NCBI RefSeq assembly: GCF_031877795.1
Contig: NC_133932.1
Span: forward strand, 39,322,180-39,386,179
Direction of reading: 5' to 3'
DNA: 64,000 bases
Source: Strix aluco
Lineage: Eukaryota; Chordata; Aves; Strigiformes; Strigidae
The translations under genes were made by a program, and so were the position numbers. The number at the start of each line of letters is the position of its first letter. Position 1 is the first letter of the stretch. Shown piece after piece: positions 45,280 through 60,200 of the stretch. Below the pieces are notes generated by a model that was not told the origin of the DNA, searched no databases, and saw only the letters and a list, made by a program, of their open reading frames with translations.

Positions 45280-48200
45280 CTGTAAGCACAGAAAATGCTA
45301 GTTTAGTGGGGGGGGGGGGAAAGAAGACACACACACACACCCACACACACACACCCCCAGCTGTGCAGAGGACGGTATTTGTTTCTTAAGAGAAAACCTT
45401 AATGGGGACAGCAGCTGTCTCTGCTCTGCCTCAACAGAAATGACTAATGCAGCCTTGGTTGGGTTATTGGGATCACATCAGGGAGGTTTTAGCTGCAAAT
45501 AATGCACTCTTTACCAGAGCAGGAATCTTAATTTCCCAGTTGTTCTTACCCAACCTCTGTTCCAGTCCTGCTTCTATCACCACAAAGCTTTTCAGGCCAA
45601 ACTAATGAGACTCTTTAAGAGCAGCAGTGAGACACTTTCTGCTCTGTTCTCATAACGTCCTACACCACCATTAATAAAACAGCATTGCAACAATTCCTTT
45701 AACTGTCTGATAAATGTTTCCTTAAATAAAAATAAAACTGGCCACCAGAGTCCAAACACGAGATACAGTGCAAGCTCTGAAGGTGGTGGGAAGAAAGTAA
45801 TAAATAAGGGGGTAACTGTGACGGCATTAAAATGCAGCTCTGGAAAAGAAAACGAGTGTTGTTTGAAAACCAGGGCAGGAGGCACTGCATACAGTTGGCT
45901 GACATTTTTTGATTGGTACCATTTCATTTGCAGATACCATTTAATTTATATTGAAATGTGATACAGAATGGATTTTCATTATTTTATGACAACACAGCTG
46001 AGAAAGGAAATTCTGCCTAGCATTATTTTTGGTAAGAGAACGGGAAATGTGCATCAAAGGCAGTTTTAAATGACAGAATTTTGTTTGCAACGTTTTGTGG
46101 GAAAATGGCTAGACTTGCAAGCCAGCTTTAGAGCTGATGGGGTGTCAGGACGGCAGGCCACGGAGGTACAAGCAGAGGTGTTGGGATGTTTGTGCATGGT
46201 GGGTTTCAGAGGCCTCGAGTTCAGCAGGCAACCCTTTGCTGGCAGTCAATACAGTGCAATATTGCATGCTGCTCACCATAGCAGTGCTTTGCATGTTCAG
46301 TGTGCAATCCCGTAAAATCAGTATAATTACACCCTTCAGCCCTAATTTAGAAGACCTAAATGTGGGTCTTCTGACTGCCTTTTCACATTGCTAACATTTT
46401 AAACAAAGCAACTCCCTCGAGATAAGGCCAAATTTGTACTTCTAGAAGTTTTATGGTATAATTGTACTGGAAAGGTGTGTTAGGTCATATTTGTAGAACA
46501 GAACCTGCCAACATACCTGTTTTGGTGAGGGGAGCGACAAGGTGTGATCCCTGCTGCCATGGATGTGTCAGCAACCCTCATGCTAATGTGGTCCTACTGC
46601 ACATGACTCTATTGAGTCGGTTTGCTTCACCAAGGAGGGGGTGGCTGTACAGTGGCTTGAGAATAAACCAAAGCTGCTGGTACAGCTGCTTTATTGGACT
46701 AGGCTAATGGTGCTTCCAAATTGACAGAGCAACCCTATACCCAGACATGGTCCGGGTGCCCCAGGATGCACGCATCAATGTGCATTGTGCCCTCTGACTC
46801 CAGACTCACGTGCTCCTGCCACAGGGCTTGCTCACGGTCCAACACATTTGTGTTCAGCTTTCTTGACTTTCCCTGGATCTCCAGGGTAGGTGTCTGATAG
46901 CACCCAGCACCCAAGGTCCCTTAACATACTTAACATATCAATTTACCCAGACCCTCTGGGGCCCACAGGCATAAGGACATCTCTTGACTGCATCTCCAGG
47001 GGTGGGCAGGTCTTTAAGCAGTGGGATGCAGACTGTGTAGTTTGTTCCCTTGCACTTACATGCCTGAATTCCACCTAAGATTTATCTAATGTGCCCAAAC
47101 GTTCCTTTTGCCCTTGTCCTTGAGATGCTAAGTCTATGGAGGCCCCTGACTTCCCCCTTGTTTCCTCTGTTGCCCACAACCAGCAAGGCAGTGATTTGAA
47201 TTTAAGGTCAAGAGACTAAAGGAGTACTAGAAGCCTGAGCCTACAGCTGTGCAGCAAAGGCACAGCACCCCAAGCTGCTACCTACAGCCCACCTTGGCTG
47301 TCAGAGGGGACTGGATGAAATCACATAATGAATACCTTCCCATCGCCAAAGTGGGATTCCATGGGAAACCATGTGATGAGGGGAGGGGATGGAGCTGACG
47401 GCCGCTTCAGCGTCACCCCAGCATGGGGGGACAACACAGCTCCCATGGCCAGGATCTGTCCAGTAGTTTGCTGGTCCCAGGCTCCTGTGTTTAAGGCTTC
47501 CCCCCTCTTCCCTCATCCCTGTGGTGTCAGGACAGGAAATGGGTGACTAGTTGGCAGTTCCAGGGCTTTGCAGAGCCATGGGACAGAAATCCTTCCTGCA
47601 AAGGCTCAGGGGCTGCACATGTGGAGCAGCTGTGCTGATACCTACCAAACTCGGTTTGAGCATTTCCCTTTCCCTTCTCAAATATTCGTGCAAAGCCTGT
47701 ACAGTGCTTCTATAGGTACCTACACTGCATTTGCTCGTGTACAACAATAGCAAAATGGTCATTCTCCAGGATGGAGGAAAGCTTCCCGAGGCTGTCCTCC
47801 AGGCCAATCTAAATGGGACAAAAAGAGGCATTATACATTTTGCTTCACATTTAAAGGACAGTAGTGTGGAGCCTGACTCCTGCCTCTGACTGTAGCCATG
47901 AGCAGGCAGGGTGGCACCCAGATGGACCAGGATCAGGTGCGCCTCAGCCACCCGCACTGTTCTGGGGAGATGGGAGGGGATGCAAGCAACCTGTAAACCT
48001 GGCTTTGCTGCAGTTGAAATACAGCACCGTCTCCCGACAGCCCAAAGGGCCTCCATGGGTCAGCATGAGGTGATGGCTCCAGCTCCCCTAAAACACCATC
48101 CATTTAGCTCACTCCACCTCTGGACCACTGCCAGCCAACCCAGGCATCCCTCCCCTGCACACCCACAGGACCTGCCCTGTGTCCCACCGCAGCCTGTGCC

Positions 48201-51200
48201 TGTTGCCCCAGGGTGCTGACCCCTGGCGATGGCTGGGCTCTGATTTCAGAGGGTGCTGATTCCCCAGCTGGATTAAGTCTTCTGACAATGTAAGGTTGGG
48301 GGTGGATATTCACACACTTTGATCCTGGTGTGAAAACTGCCATGTCTGAACTCCAGCGGCTCAGCAGCATTTTTGCAGGTGCCCGTCCTTAACTCTCATC
48401 TTCATGATGTCACCATCACCCTCCCCACCTCTCTCTACCTTCACCTCTCTGTCTTTTCATTGTCCTCTTCTCCCAGCTCCTCTCAGACCTCAGGGTGGTG
48501 GTGCACCTCTCCCCCTCTCCCCGTCTCTGGACAGCGGTTGACACCAGCCACAGCCTTAGCAGTACCTTTGAGAACTGATCATAGATGACCTTCGTAACAG
48601 GGTCTGAGAACTGTGCGTTTCCAGCCAGAACTGAGGCGAGGGTGTTGCTGAGGGTCACCATTCCCAAAATAAGTCTGTAAGGAAACAGGGAGTTTTACAA
48701 AAGGTCAGACCTGAGGTAAGGCACACGTTTTACGTAGGGGTTGAACTGTTCCCCTTGTGACTAAATTGCTGCTGCCATCAGTGGGAGGCACCAGCTTTCT
48801 CCTTATCTGAGCAGGACAAGAAGATCCTTGTCCTCACCAAGCTCTTGGTTTAACAGTAGTTAAAGTCTGCTATTGCAGTCCAGGACTTAGCAGCTGGGAG
48901 AAGGAAAACTTGTGTGCTCTCCAGTTGCTTATATGTGTGGGTTTCCCACCCAGCCTTCACCTCTCCTCTGGCCTCCCCTTGCCTGTGCACTGATTCAACC
49001 TCAGCTGAGTCTGGTGGGCACTGGATTTGGCTTTGACTTTAACTAGATCATTTACAGGGAAATTTCTTGATGCATCTTCACAAGGAGGCAGATGATACTT
49101 AAAAAATATGCATCATAGAATCCAATGCAAGAGCCCTGTCACTGGGTCAATAAATGGGACTTTTTCTTTAACTTCATCATGGCTGCTTTTCCTATGTGAA
49201 TGGCCACCTCTGTGATGACTGAAAATAGTTACCCTGATTCAGCAACAACAGGAGCTTGGTCATATCCCTTCTCTTGGAGGATCTCAATTGCCTTTTGACA
49301 GCTGACTTCTGGGAGGAGAATGAGAGGGGCTGAGAGATTCAGTTTCTGCACCTTGATGTTCCACCACCTGTTGAAAGACAAATGGCGCACCAAGCTGTTA
49401 CTCTCTGCTGTGTGGCTGTGGGCCTTGCTGAGGGAGGCAAGGCCAGTAGAGATGACACCAACCACGCAGAGACGTTCTGCCTGACTGCAAACCTCACCCC
49501 ACTCTTATCCCCAAAGCAGTAATGCTACAAGTCCACCACGGCCAGGTCTTGTGGAAGCCAAGATTTCCCTACAGCTGGTGTTCATACAACTCCAGAGGCA
49601 GGGCAGAGGCCAGCAGTTGGCAAGGGGCTAGGCTGTCCTGAATCTAAGGAAGCTACTGAGGGCTTCACTTCAAGCTTGTGGCTGGGGAAGTCTACCAGTT
49701 TTATTTCATTGGTTTGTATCCTTGGTCCTCAAAACACAGCATTTGCAGCTCTCCAGGAGAGAGCCTGACAGAGATGCTCCTGTGACTTAGGAGGGACAAG
49801 CTACGCTTCTTTGCTGGACACCACAGGCAACTCCCAACTCATCTCAGCCCTTGGTCCTTGCAGAAAAGGCAGGGCAATGCTAGAGGCTGGAAGGGCCAAG
49901 AGCAATTCTAACCAAGCATGAGAGGCCTTGGAAATGTATTATGTTTTTAGGAAATAGTTTGCAATAACCTTTGGTTATAGTAACCCAAAGGAGCAGTTGA
50001 CATGAATAATACCTGCTGTCTGTAAAGTGAGACTAGGCATTTTCTGAACAACCTTATTTGCCCAGCCACATATCAACTGGCATCAGCAGTTTGTCTGTGA
50101 TTCCCTGCCTTGAGGGGACTCTCTCCCCATGGTGTCCAAGAGACAGCTGAGTTGGTCATCTTTTCTGGCCTGCAGCTCTGGAGAGTGAAAATTTACTGTT
50201 TCCTGCCTGAAAAGACTTCCAGAGCTATTTGAAAGGGTGCTTGCTACAGGAGGGACCCATCTCCCTGCTGGCCTGTTGTTCCTTTGAACATCAGCTGTGG
50301 AGTAGAGAGAGAAGGTTTTGAGTGGAGCTAGATGTCCACCTCAGCCTTTCTGCTGAGCAGGGTTTAGGTGAGCTGGACAATGATTGCCTTGTGGGAGCCG
50401 ATCAGCAACTTCAGGACAGAAACAGCTCCTTTATACTTGGATTGGAGAACTAGGATATCTAACCACTCAAAAGAGAGGAGCTGACATTACGGCCTCCCCA
50501 GAGGGATCTGGACTTAACTGCATTTTTTCTAAATACTGAAAGATAATACTTTCCTTTGAAGATAATAATTTCCAGACTCAGGAAGCTGATTCCCTTAGTA
50601 CAGTTTATACCGGCAGAAGTTGTCTTACCAAGGCTTGTGCTCCTGGACGTCATTTAGGAAACCATTTTTTATCATCCACTTATCATTCAAAAATTTGGAC
50701 CTAGAAATCACCAACAAAGAGAGAGTCTGTGAGCCTACCAGAAGAAGTCGTGCTTTGTTTCATGCACTAGACCACAGCACTGCCCCAGGGCTCCCATGAT
50801 TTTTGCAGCTGGCTGCTCTTAGCCCCTTTTAAGGTCAACGGGAGCTGCGGGTGCTCAGTAACTCTTAGAAGCATGCCAGCTATTTGCCTTCCTAACATTA
50901 GGCATGCAAGTTCAAAAACTGTAGCTTGACTGATTTCTGCTCCGTGCAGTAAGTCACTAACAAGAGGAAATAAAACCCAAGTGTCCCAACACCCAGCCCC
51001 TGGTGCTGGCCACGGTAGTATGTTCTTTCTCCCTGCTCTTTATTTATGTTTTTTTCCTGTGAACTGCTCGAGGCAGAGTGCCATCTCTGGGTTCCATGCT
51101 GTCAGAGTTACTGGGGTGGTTCTCCAGCAACCCACACCACCTGGGCTCAGCAGTGCTAAGTTCATGCCAGTGAAGGGCCCCATGGCCCCAACCCAGGCCA

Positions 51201-54200
51201 TATGCAGAGAGTGAGGGAGAAGGCTATGGGAGCTCCCAACCCAATGTTGGAAAGCAGGCGAGGAAGTGAGAAACTCACATGTAGTTCCTGACGGAGTCAG
51301 GCAGGATGACAACACAGCGCTGACCTTCCTTCAGGTCCTTGGCAGCCCGCACGGCGACAGACATGGCACTGCCTGAGCTGCCACCTAGATAGGTACCAAG
51401 AAGAGAGAGACAAGCATTGGGGTTGCCCAGAATGTAGGGCCACAGTCTTGGTGCATGGGGCACAGTGCTGCCCTGGCTAACAGCGCAGAGGCACCCAGGC
51501 AAAGCAGTAGCAGAGGTGACACTTTGTACACCAGGGCAGCTAAAGACACTGGGAGTGGAAGGACAATTGGTCCCACAGCCTTGGAGGCTTTATCATGAGG
51601 AAGAAGTAGGGACTGAAGGGACATGTTCATATGGTGTCTCTTGGCAATGGGCTTTAGAGGCAGCATAAGAGCCACCTTATGAACTTCATGAACCACTTCT
51701 TCACAAGAAGTGACTACGGGCAGGCCAAGGGCTGAAAGGTTCAATACGGGGACATGTGTACCACTGCTGCCCACGCTGCACCCTTCCTTTGGGTGAGGAG
51801 AAGATCATGCCAAATCTAGAGCTTCTGACTCACATATTTCGCTATCAAAGATTGGCTTGAAATGCATTGTAAAGACTGAAAAAACCATAAACATTACATT
51901 CATGCTTGGAATACCAGGCCAACGTGATGGGAAGACTTAAATGCTCCCTGTGTCTGTGTGCATGCATGTGGTTTGCTGCACGTAGGGAAAGCAGGTCCCT
52001 GCTTTACAGAGGCAATTCTTCCACCAATAGTTTGACTACTGGAAGTCAAACACATTCCACTATCTGTGTGCCAATTACACACTGCATTCAAGGCAGCACG
52101 TATTTTACAGCAGGTTAATTAGCACTGGGTCACATTTTTCAAACAAATGAGGAAAGGCCCTGAAAAATGCAGTTCAGGAAACATGAAGCTATTCACAAAT
52201 TATAGTTGAGTTCAGCAAGGGGTTTCTGTTGAAACACAGTGACTCTGTGCCTGATAGGTTAAATCAACATTTAAGTGTTTCATTACAAATGGCCTGATCT
52301 TTTTCAAAACTCCCTTGATGTGAGTGCTCAGGACTGTTATCAGCTGTAACTACAAGACTACATATTGTCTGGTCCTGGATGCAAACCTATAGCTATCTGA
52401 TCGGTGGCAGGGAAGGCAGAAAAACTCTGATGCTGTGTAGAGGCTCTTAGGGTACAAGCAGGGTTTGTCTGAGGGCACCTGTTCATTTTGGAAAGCTGGT
52501 GGGATCACTTACAGCTTGTTGGCACAGGCAGAAATACTCAGTAAGAACATCTTACACTTTCTTTACTTTCAAACTGTCCTGGTCCAAACCTGGCACCTCT
52601 AGCGTGGCAACTGTTCAACGACAGAGAGTACAGCCTCACAGAGTTGTTAGCGGAGCGACAGTTTTAGCCCACCTGTCCTGCCTCAAGTCCCATTAATCCT
52701 CTCTTCAGCACATGTAATACTACACCACACAGAGTTAGGCCTAAAGATCCAGTTCCATGTACAAAAGTGCTCCCGTAAGAGGAGAGTTATTGCTTCTATA
52801 ATTATTGTGGCCGATGAGTCAGATCCCAGACTACAGGCTCACTGCCACACCTCTGAAGTCTACAGTGACCTACACACAAGCTCAGGGTTTGGCCATTCAG
52901 CTCTGCTAACCTAGCAGACACAAAATGCAGAGAGCACCTACCCCGAAGCATTTTGGTCCCAAGAGAATGAGGTTCAGAAAGTTTGTTAAGAGAAGCAATT
53001 GTTGTCATTGGTGCTTACCACACAATAATCCCTCCTCTCTGATGAGCCTGCGAGACATGAGGAACGAGTCTTTGTCATTGCATTTATACCACTGATCAAC
53101 CACCTGAAGAGAAAGCAAGAAGATTGGATCTTGGCAGAGTTATTTCAGGCTGTCCTGACCCTCTGAGGCATGCTGAAGTGCTGATGCCTACAACATCTGG
53201 AAGCTTTGAGCTGCTTTCCACAAAAGCAAATGCATTTGTCAGGGCATCCTTGGTCCAGTGGGTGTGTCTTTGCTTGCTGGCACCCACTCTAGTCTTTCCA
53301 GCCAGCACCCTTTCCTTGGAGAGTTAGGGATGTCTGACAGGTCCAGAATCAGGATGCAGAAGACGAAGTGGTATTCATGATGTCACAGGCTAGGCTACAC
53401 TAATGGTCAAGATTTTGGCAGGCAAAATTAGATCCAACTACAAAAAGAATTTTGAGTTATTACAGGTCACGGTTCTAGTCATGTGTCAACAGCAGAGATG
53501 TGGTTAACACAAAACTGAAAGCAGAAAGAATCTGGGGTCTGAGGCTGTGGGGGACCTTTCTAAGATCGAGACCAGGGAACACAGGCAGCTTGAATTAAGG
53601 CTTTAAAGCTCTGTGCCTGGTGGCAACTGATACACCAAGAAGAAACTTGACAAGAAACGGCACGAGGCTCATGACCTGTTGTCCTATATGGCTTGGATCT
53701 TGTCTTCCAGCCCATAAATGGTGCAAGGTTTCTGCTATGTGCGTGAGGTGCCTGCGGCAGCAAAGCCTCAGGAAACATGAATGTGATGAAGAGCAGCCTC
53801 AGCACTGACCTCTTCTGTGTGACTCTAGTGAGAGGCACACTGAACATTGGTGAGGCTGAGCTGAGGAGGCTGGTACTGTGCCATATTCCTCGTTTGCCCC
53901 TGTATTTGCCTTCTCCTTGTAGGTCAATTATAATCAGATTTACTCAGAGAGATGCTTTAATACTGGGGTCCCAGTCCCCCCACAACAGCTCGTTTTGCAC
54001 CAGGAAGGTACACAAGTAGCCTTAGGGCTGGGCCACAGCTGGGTGCCAGAGCTGGCTGGCTACCTCTGAATTTGGGAACAGGCTGGATGCAAAGCCAGAG
54101 ATCAGAGAGAAGCCTCTCATCACATGGCTACTTACTGATCTGTCAAGGACAGTAGGGATGAAGTCATGCCCAATGCCCTCCACTTCAATGATTGTGGTGT

Positions 54201-57200
54201 TCGTTCTGTTCATCTCACTGGGCAGAGCGACAATGGACCCGTCAGGATCTACACCAATTATCTTTGAGGGAACAAAGTTTTGTTAAACCACAAAGGGAGC
54301 TCAGAAATAGTCAAAACTCAGAGGAAAAATTACCCACGCCCTTATCAGCAACGTTTTCCTTCCCATTATATTAATTAATATTCCTATCCACTGGCAGCAT
54401 GGATAGCTTCCAGGATAAAAGGGTAGTTTCTCACTGACTTTTTAAATAGATCCTAGCTAGTGTTCAGCTGCTACAGAAGTGACTGGTGGTTTAAAATGTT
54501 AGCACTCTCAAGGTGTTTGTCATCACCCCTTTAGCAGAGCCTGCTACTTCCAAAGCTCAACCCTTAGGATAGCGTGAGTGCTCCTTACTCTGCTCCAGTG
54601 CAAAGCCATTCAGCTAGCTCAAACCTGTGGGAAGCTGCGGCTATAGACATCCTTTCTGGATCTAGTTGTGCTGGCTGACAGTGGCACCACCCTGGTTGCT
54701 TATAGCGTTACATCTGGGCCGAGGTTGCCTTCCTCAGCACACAACTTAAGAAAGGATGGTGACACTGCTCCACATGCAGCTTCAAGCAGTCGGTGAGGTA
54801 ATCTTATGCACAGGTCCTCCAGTGGCTGGGTCCACACCATCTTGGTTTGCCTCTGGTGGAGCAGGGATGGCTCACACACTGGCTACACCTGAGAAGCAGT
54901 AACTGTCAGGCCTCCAGTCTGCCTTGAAGCACAAGCTCTCCAGAATGAGCATCTATGACTGGTGTCAACCATGAAGCACGGAGGCTTTTGCAATGGCAGA
55001 TGAGAAGCACTTGCACAGTCTGCATGTCCCGCAGAACCGCCAGAACAGAAACTGCCACCAGTCAGGTTAACCAGGAGCAGTAATGCTGTCAGCAGGGCCA
55101 GCCGCTTCTGCGGTGGATGTCTGACAGTGTCCTGCAAAGGGCAGGGCACCAGGCAGGGTGGCATTAGTAATGGGGCTGTGGAGCCTTTGACTTCTAAGGC
55201 ACTCAGATGGATCTAGGTCAAGCTGAGCATAACACCAAATTGCTTCCAACAAAAGCCAAGCTCTCTGTGAAAAAAACAAATAGGTGGAGACAACAGCTGC
55301 TAGCTCAGGTGAAGGTTAGGCTCAATCAAAAGCACAGCAGGAACACCCAGGGGGGCCATGGCTCCCTGTGGGCAGCCCTGCCTCCCGGTTTACCTTGCAC
55401 TCTGGACACTTCTCCTTCAGCTTCCTGGCAACGCCAGTGACGGTACCTCCTGTACCAGACCCAATCACCACCATGTGGACCTTGCCTGCAGGTCAAGAAA
55501 GAGGGAGGCTTGCAGGGACTCAGCATGGCCTCCAGCATGGTCTCCCCTTTATTCAGGGGCCTGCGCAGATGCAGAGCCCACGTCCCTTGGCTCCTAGAGC
55601 CCCATTTGCAGAAAGGATAGGCAGAGGTCATGCTAGAGGCCAAAGCGTGGTCCTGTGGACAAGCTCAGATGAGCTTGCAGGATCTGAGCACAGCTGATCC
55701 TGCCTCAGCGCAGGGGGCTGAAGGTGACCTCCAGATCTCCCGCTGGTCTCCATGATTTCTCTGTCTTTGGCATCTACAGGCTTAAGGGGGAGGGAGTATC
55801 TCAGCACTTCCAGCCCTTTCAAACCACACCATGTGGAAGCAAAGCACGCGCATGAATAGCAACACATATCAATAACAGGCACAACTTTTCAGCTAGAGTT
55901 AGCACCCACAGTGGAGAGATGGCAGAGCTCTGCCCTGGCACCCGTGTTGGTCAGATGTAGCCCCACTGGCATCCTGGAATTATACTGATTTAGGACTGGT
56001 AGGAGCAGAATCAGAGTCAAGCCTTCAGAGCCTTATGCTGCAACTGCATTGGGAAAAGGGGACTTGTAATGCACTGCTGACAGCCAGTAAGAGCAAATCT
56101 AAACGTTGTAGTGGAGAGGAGGCTGGGAGTCTCTTGTTCCTGTTGCTACCCGACTGCTTTACTGTTATGATAACTGGTCTCCAGTTAAAATCCTTGAGTC
56201 CTGTTTACATTTTGCAGTGCTCCCAATACTGGCAATAAATTTCACTTCTATCTGCACAGACATGGACTGGGAGAGTCCTCCCACAGCCATCATATCAAAT
56301 GTCATTAGTCTGTGAAGTTTCTCTCTATTTTGATTTGCAAATGAGTGTGCAGGATCAGATGCAGCCTGCCATGCCCTGGTGGATTTATATTCCCCAGCGA
56401 GGCCTCCTGGGACATCTTGTGTTCCCAGCTGACAGCTCACAGAGATGTTTTAGCCACTGAGAGACGGGTTCTTCCTCCTTGGGTACAGCCTGAATTCGCT
56501 AAGCCTCTGGTCTCCTCCCTCAGGCTTTTGAAATGGGAGGCCATAGCAGGAAAGCCCTGCAGGCTCAGGTGTATCTGGAGTGGATTATGAGAAGTTGCTA
56601 CACTCTGCATGTCAGTATTATTAAGGGTGACTTTTTGGCTGTTTCTAGACATTTAGGTCGATAAATGATGTAAAATAAGCCTCTCAAAGGGGCCTATAGC
56701 CCTCTGCACATCCTCAGCACGTAGAAACAACAGCGCAGATGGTACCTTCACACTGCTCCAGGATCTCCTCAGCTGTGGTGTCGTAATGAGCCAGGGGGTT
56801 GCTTGGATTTCTGTACTGTTTATTTCAACAGAGAACAGCATGAATTACTGTGTGAAACGTAGGTCAAATACCAAACTAGCAATAGCTCCTGCCAAGCTTT
56901 ACCCAAAGCATGCAACTTCCCCCTCCTCTCCCTGGCAAGGGGTGGACTGCAACCCGGCCAGGCCAGGTCACAGGTATTCCTCCTGGTTGTCACTTTGTGA
57001 CAGATTTCCAAGGACACGTGGAATTTGTCCACACTGAAAGATTAAACGTGCCCACAAACACTCAATCTCTGGCACTTGGTGCTTATTCGGTGTGGGGATG
57101 GTGCAGCTGTTCCATATGCTGCATTGCCAGGTTTTGTGGAATCTGGTGGTTTTGTTAAAGCCCTAGCTGCCAGACAGGAGAGAGCTCCTTGGTATTTTAG

Positions 57201-60200
57201 TTATTGCTTAGATAGAAACATTTTAACTTTTCCTGTTGCCTTGAAAAAGTTGAAAACACAGCCCCACAATACTCCTAAAAAGCTCAGGAAACAACAAAAA
57301 AATCTTTCCTCAAAAGCCGCATTAGAAAACTGTTTTCAAGTATCATATCTATATCTAATTTTGAGAGCTGCTTTGTCATTTAAGGGCATTTGTGGTTGAC
57401 AGTGCAGCAAGTTAGGTGGCTGGGAACTGTGGGCCAGAGTAGCTGTCCTACCTGTACAGAGGGATTTACCAGAGGGGTACACAGGTACAGCACTGAAATG
57501 TGTGCAGCCCCATGTTCACACCCATAGATCAGGCTGCTTCTGAAAAGCATATTCAGGCACTGAGCTCCCTTTTTCTTAAAAAGAAAGAGCTTGCCTGACT
57601 TTTCTGCACTACAGGGCTCCCTACTCGCTATAGGGGTGCCTTCCTGCACCGGGGTCAGACAGTGGAGTGCCCTCCTCCACAGTGCTGCAGAAACTGCTGC
57701 CGTGAATTATCAGTGTTTGCCCTTTACAACATGAGGCTTATTTTTGAGGCAGAACAGAGGCTGCTAGCCAGGCATAAAAAGTAATTTTTTTTCAGGTCAA
57801 AGTTAAATCTGAAGCAATTTGAGGAGTCTTTGAATTGTGCAAGAAAACACAGCCTCGCCCACATCCAGGCTTTGGCAGAAGTATTACAGGTTTGGAAGTG
57901 TCCCTTATTTTGCTTCTGTCACCCCGTGCTTTACAGAGGAGCGATTAAGTTTCAAACACCATAAAACACTGACGAAATCTGCCTCCGTTGCCAGTTTGAA
58001 TGAAGCCCCCAAACACCAGCACGCTTGGAGCACACACTATAAACCATGTTTGGAAAGAGAGTCAGTGGAGGAACAGCGTTTACCTGGTCAAGGATGTGAG
58101 AATTTGGGATTTCATTTTTCAGCTTCCAGGCAACACGAATGTTAGACTCCGGGGCATCAAAGCGGGTGCACGGGGTCCTCACAATTTCAACACCCAGTGC
58201 CTTCAGAATATCGACCTTTGGGAGGGAAGAGAGTAGATGTAACGTAACTGATCCCACGTAGCAATGGTAATGCAAACCTGCGGGCTCATGGCAGCGCCAG
58301 ATGCCAGAGGAGCTTTGCATGCAGGAGACATTTAGCATTTGAAGATACAATGTCCGATTCTCAGTTACACTATCTCTGACATCCTCCTGGCACCCAGGGC
58401 CTCCTGCCTTAAGCTGGCACAGGGATTCAAGCCTGGCCTCGTGCCCTGTCCTACTCACTGGGCAGGCTGGGGACACAGCAGCAGTAGGTAACACTATGCT
58501 GCTCCTTGGTGCCTGGGGGAAGGGGCAGAGGGAACCAGGGTAGGGAGCAGCATCTCCTATGTGCTGTGATCTGAGCCCTTGCATGCAAGGAGGAGGTCTT
58601 AAAGCTGGTTTTCCCCAAGTCCCTTCTCTCCTCTCATCAAGCATGGGGAAGGAGCAATTACAAATCAGCCCTATGGTATTAATCCACTGGGAGATGTGGC
58701 TGTCAGGGGGAGAAGGGGTCAAAAGAGAAGGATGTGTGAGTGTTGCAGCACCTGGAGATGAAGCCCATGGCAGCTGGAGGTGGCATCTGATTCAGACTAA
58801 GCTTAAGTGAGATTTAGGTTAAAATGAGGGTGGTGCTTTGGAGAAGGGCTCAATTTTGAGCCATGTCAGAGTCCAGATCTGGCTTCACTGGCATGAGTTC
58901 AGCTGAACAGTTTGTGAGACTTTTGGATCCCCAAGGCAGAGTTTCTGCCACCTCTGGGATGGCAGTTTTACCTGATCATTAGCTCTCATGCAAGTGACTT
59001 GATTTCCACCATCTCAAGAAAGCAGCTCAGACAATCATAAGCATCTCCAGGTTAAAGAAAACAGTAAAGACACAGAGACCAAGTGACACACCAGATGTCA
59101 GAGGGGAAGTTAGCAGGACCAGCCTCTCCTCTGCTCCATCCAGCCCTTGCCCTCACAGACAGCAGATATTGCTCCATTTCTCTGCAGTCACACACCATGT
59201 TTGTCTAACACATGACCCAAGCTGCACTGCTGATGCTAGATAATCAGCCAGGCCATCACAGTGTGCTTTTTATTCATCAAGAGGAAATCTTCTGAATAAC
59301 TACAAAGCTATGTCAGTGTGTGCAGCAAGGATCATTAGCCTTTAAAGGAGAGGGCACTCTGTCTCTAGAAAGGGAGAGGCAGAGAGAGACAGGCAAGGAG
59401 ATGTTCCCCGGCTGTGGGGTAATAGAAGCTCTGACCTTCTCCATGCTCATTTTCTCCGGCAAGACAATGATGCAGCGGTAACCTTTCACTGCAGCTACCA
59501 GTGCCAGCCCGATTCCTAGGTGATGGGGAGGAAAGGGAATTGGTTAACAACAGCATTTGGCAAGGCCGACCGACGTGCTTTCTTCCTACATTCCTCTCTC
59601 CCACCAGTGAATATAACCTAGAAAAGTCCACGGATGAGCTACAGGTGAGGGCATCCTCCACGAGCCTCTTGGGATGTTCCAGGAGTTCCAGAGAGCACGG
59701 GGGGATGTGCTAACAGGCGAGCTGAGATGCAGTATCCCTCTTGCTCCCAGGAGTCTGTTAGCATGGCACAGAGGGACCCCTTTCCTCCCCTCACCAAGGG
59801 TCAGGCCTCTTCCTTTGTTTTCTGAAGCACAGGAGAGAGGTAATTTTGCTTCAGGAGTGCCTTCCCCTCCCCCTCAAGTGCTCTCAGTCGGACACACACA
59901 CACACAAAGCCGCACATGTCACCCTGAGGAGAGCAGGTGAAGGGGACTGCTGCTCCAATGTCACTGGGGGTGATGGATGGAGCCAGCTGCTCCCTAGCTA
60001 GAGGAGGAAGGTGAGGTTGGAGCAGCATGTCCTGGCAAGAGGCTGGAGGGAGCACAGTGACGCCCCAACTGCCCCTGATGGGCAGGGAGCCAGTGCAGCC
60101 ACCTGGGGAACAGCCCTGGGGGCACACAGGTCCCCTCATCCCCTTGTCTGGGGGGGGCCGGGGCGAGGGGGACTGGCTTTGAGGTACCTGCAGCAACAGG

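Noticed and set aside
47720..47724. CBS exon 14 donor placed at the second GT (exon ending TGTAG)
   Set aside because: It leaves a two-base overhang that puts the last exon out of frame. The first GT gives [19 protein letters not shown], which matches the family.
54883..55164. 93-codon minus-strand frame with a hydrophobic signal-like segment inside a CBS intron
   Set aside because: Isolated within an intron, no family resemblance, no promoter or splice support. Leucine-rich chance frames are common at this base composition.
57952..58722. 256-codon minus-strand frame, the longest in the window
   Set aside because: Only the 44 codons at 58215-58084 are coding (CBS exon 5 equivalent). The rest is read-through of flanking intron past clear splice sites.
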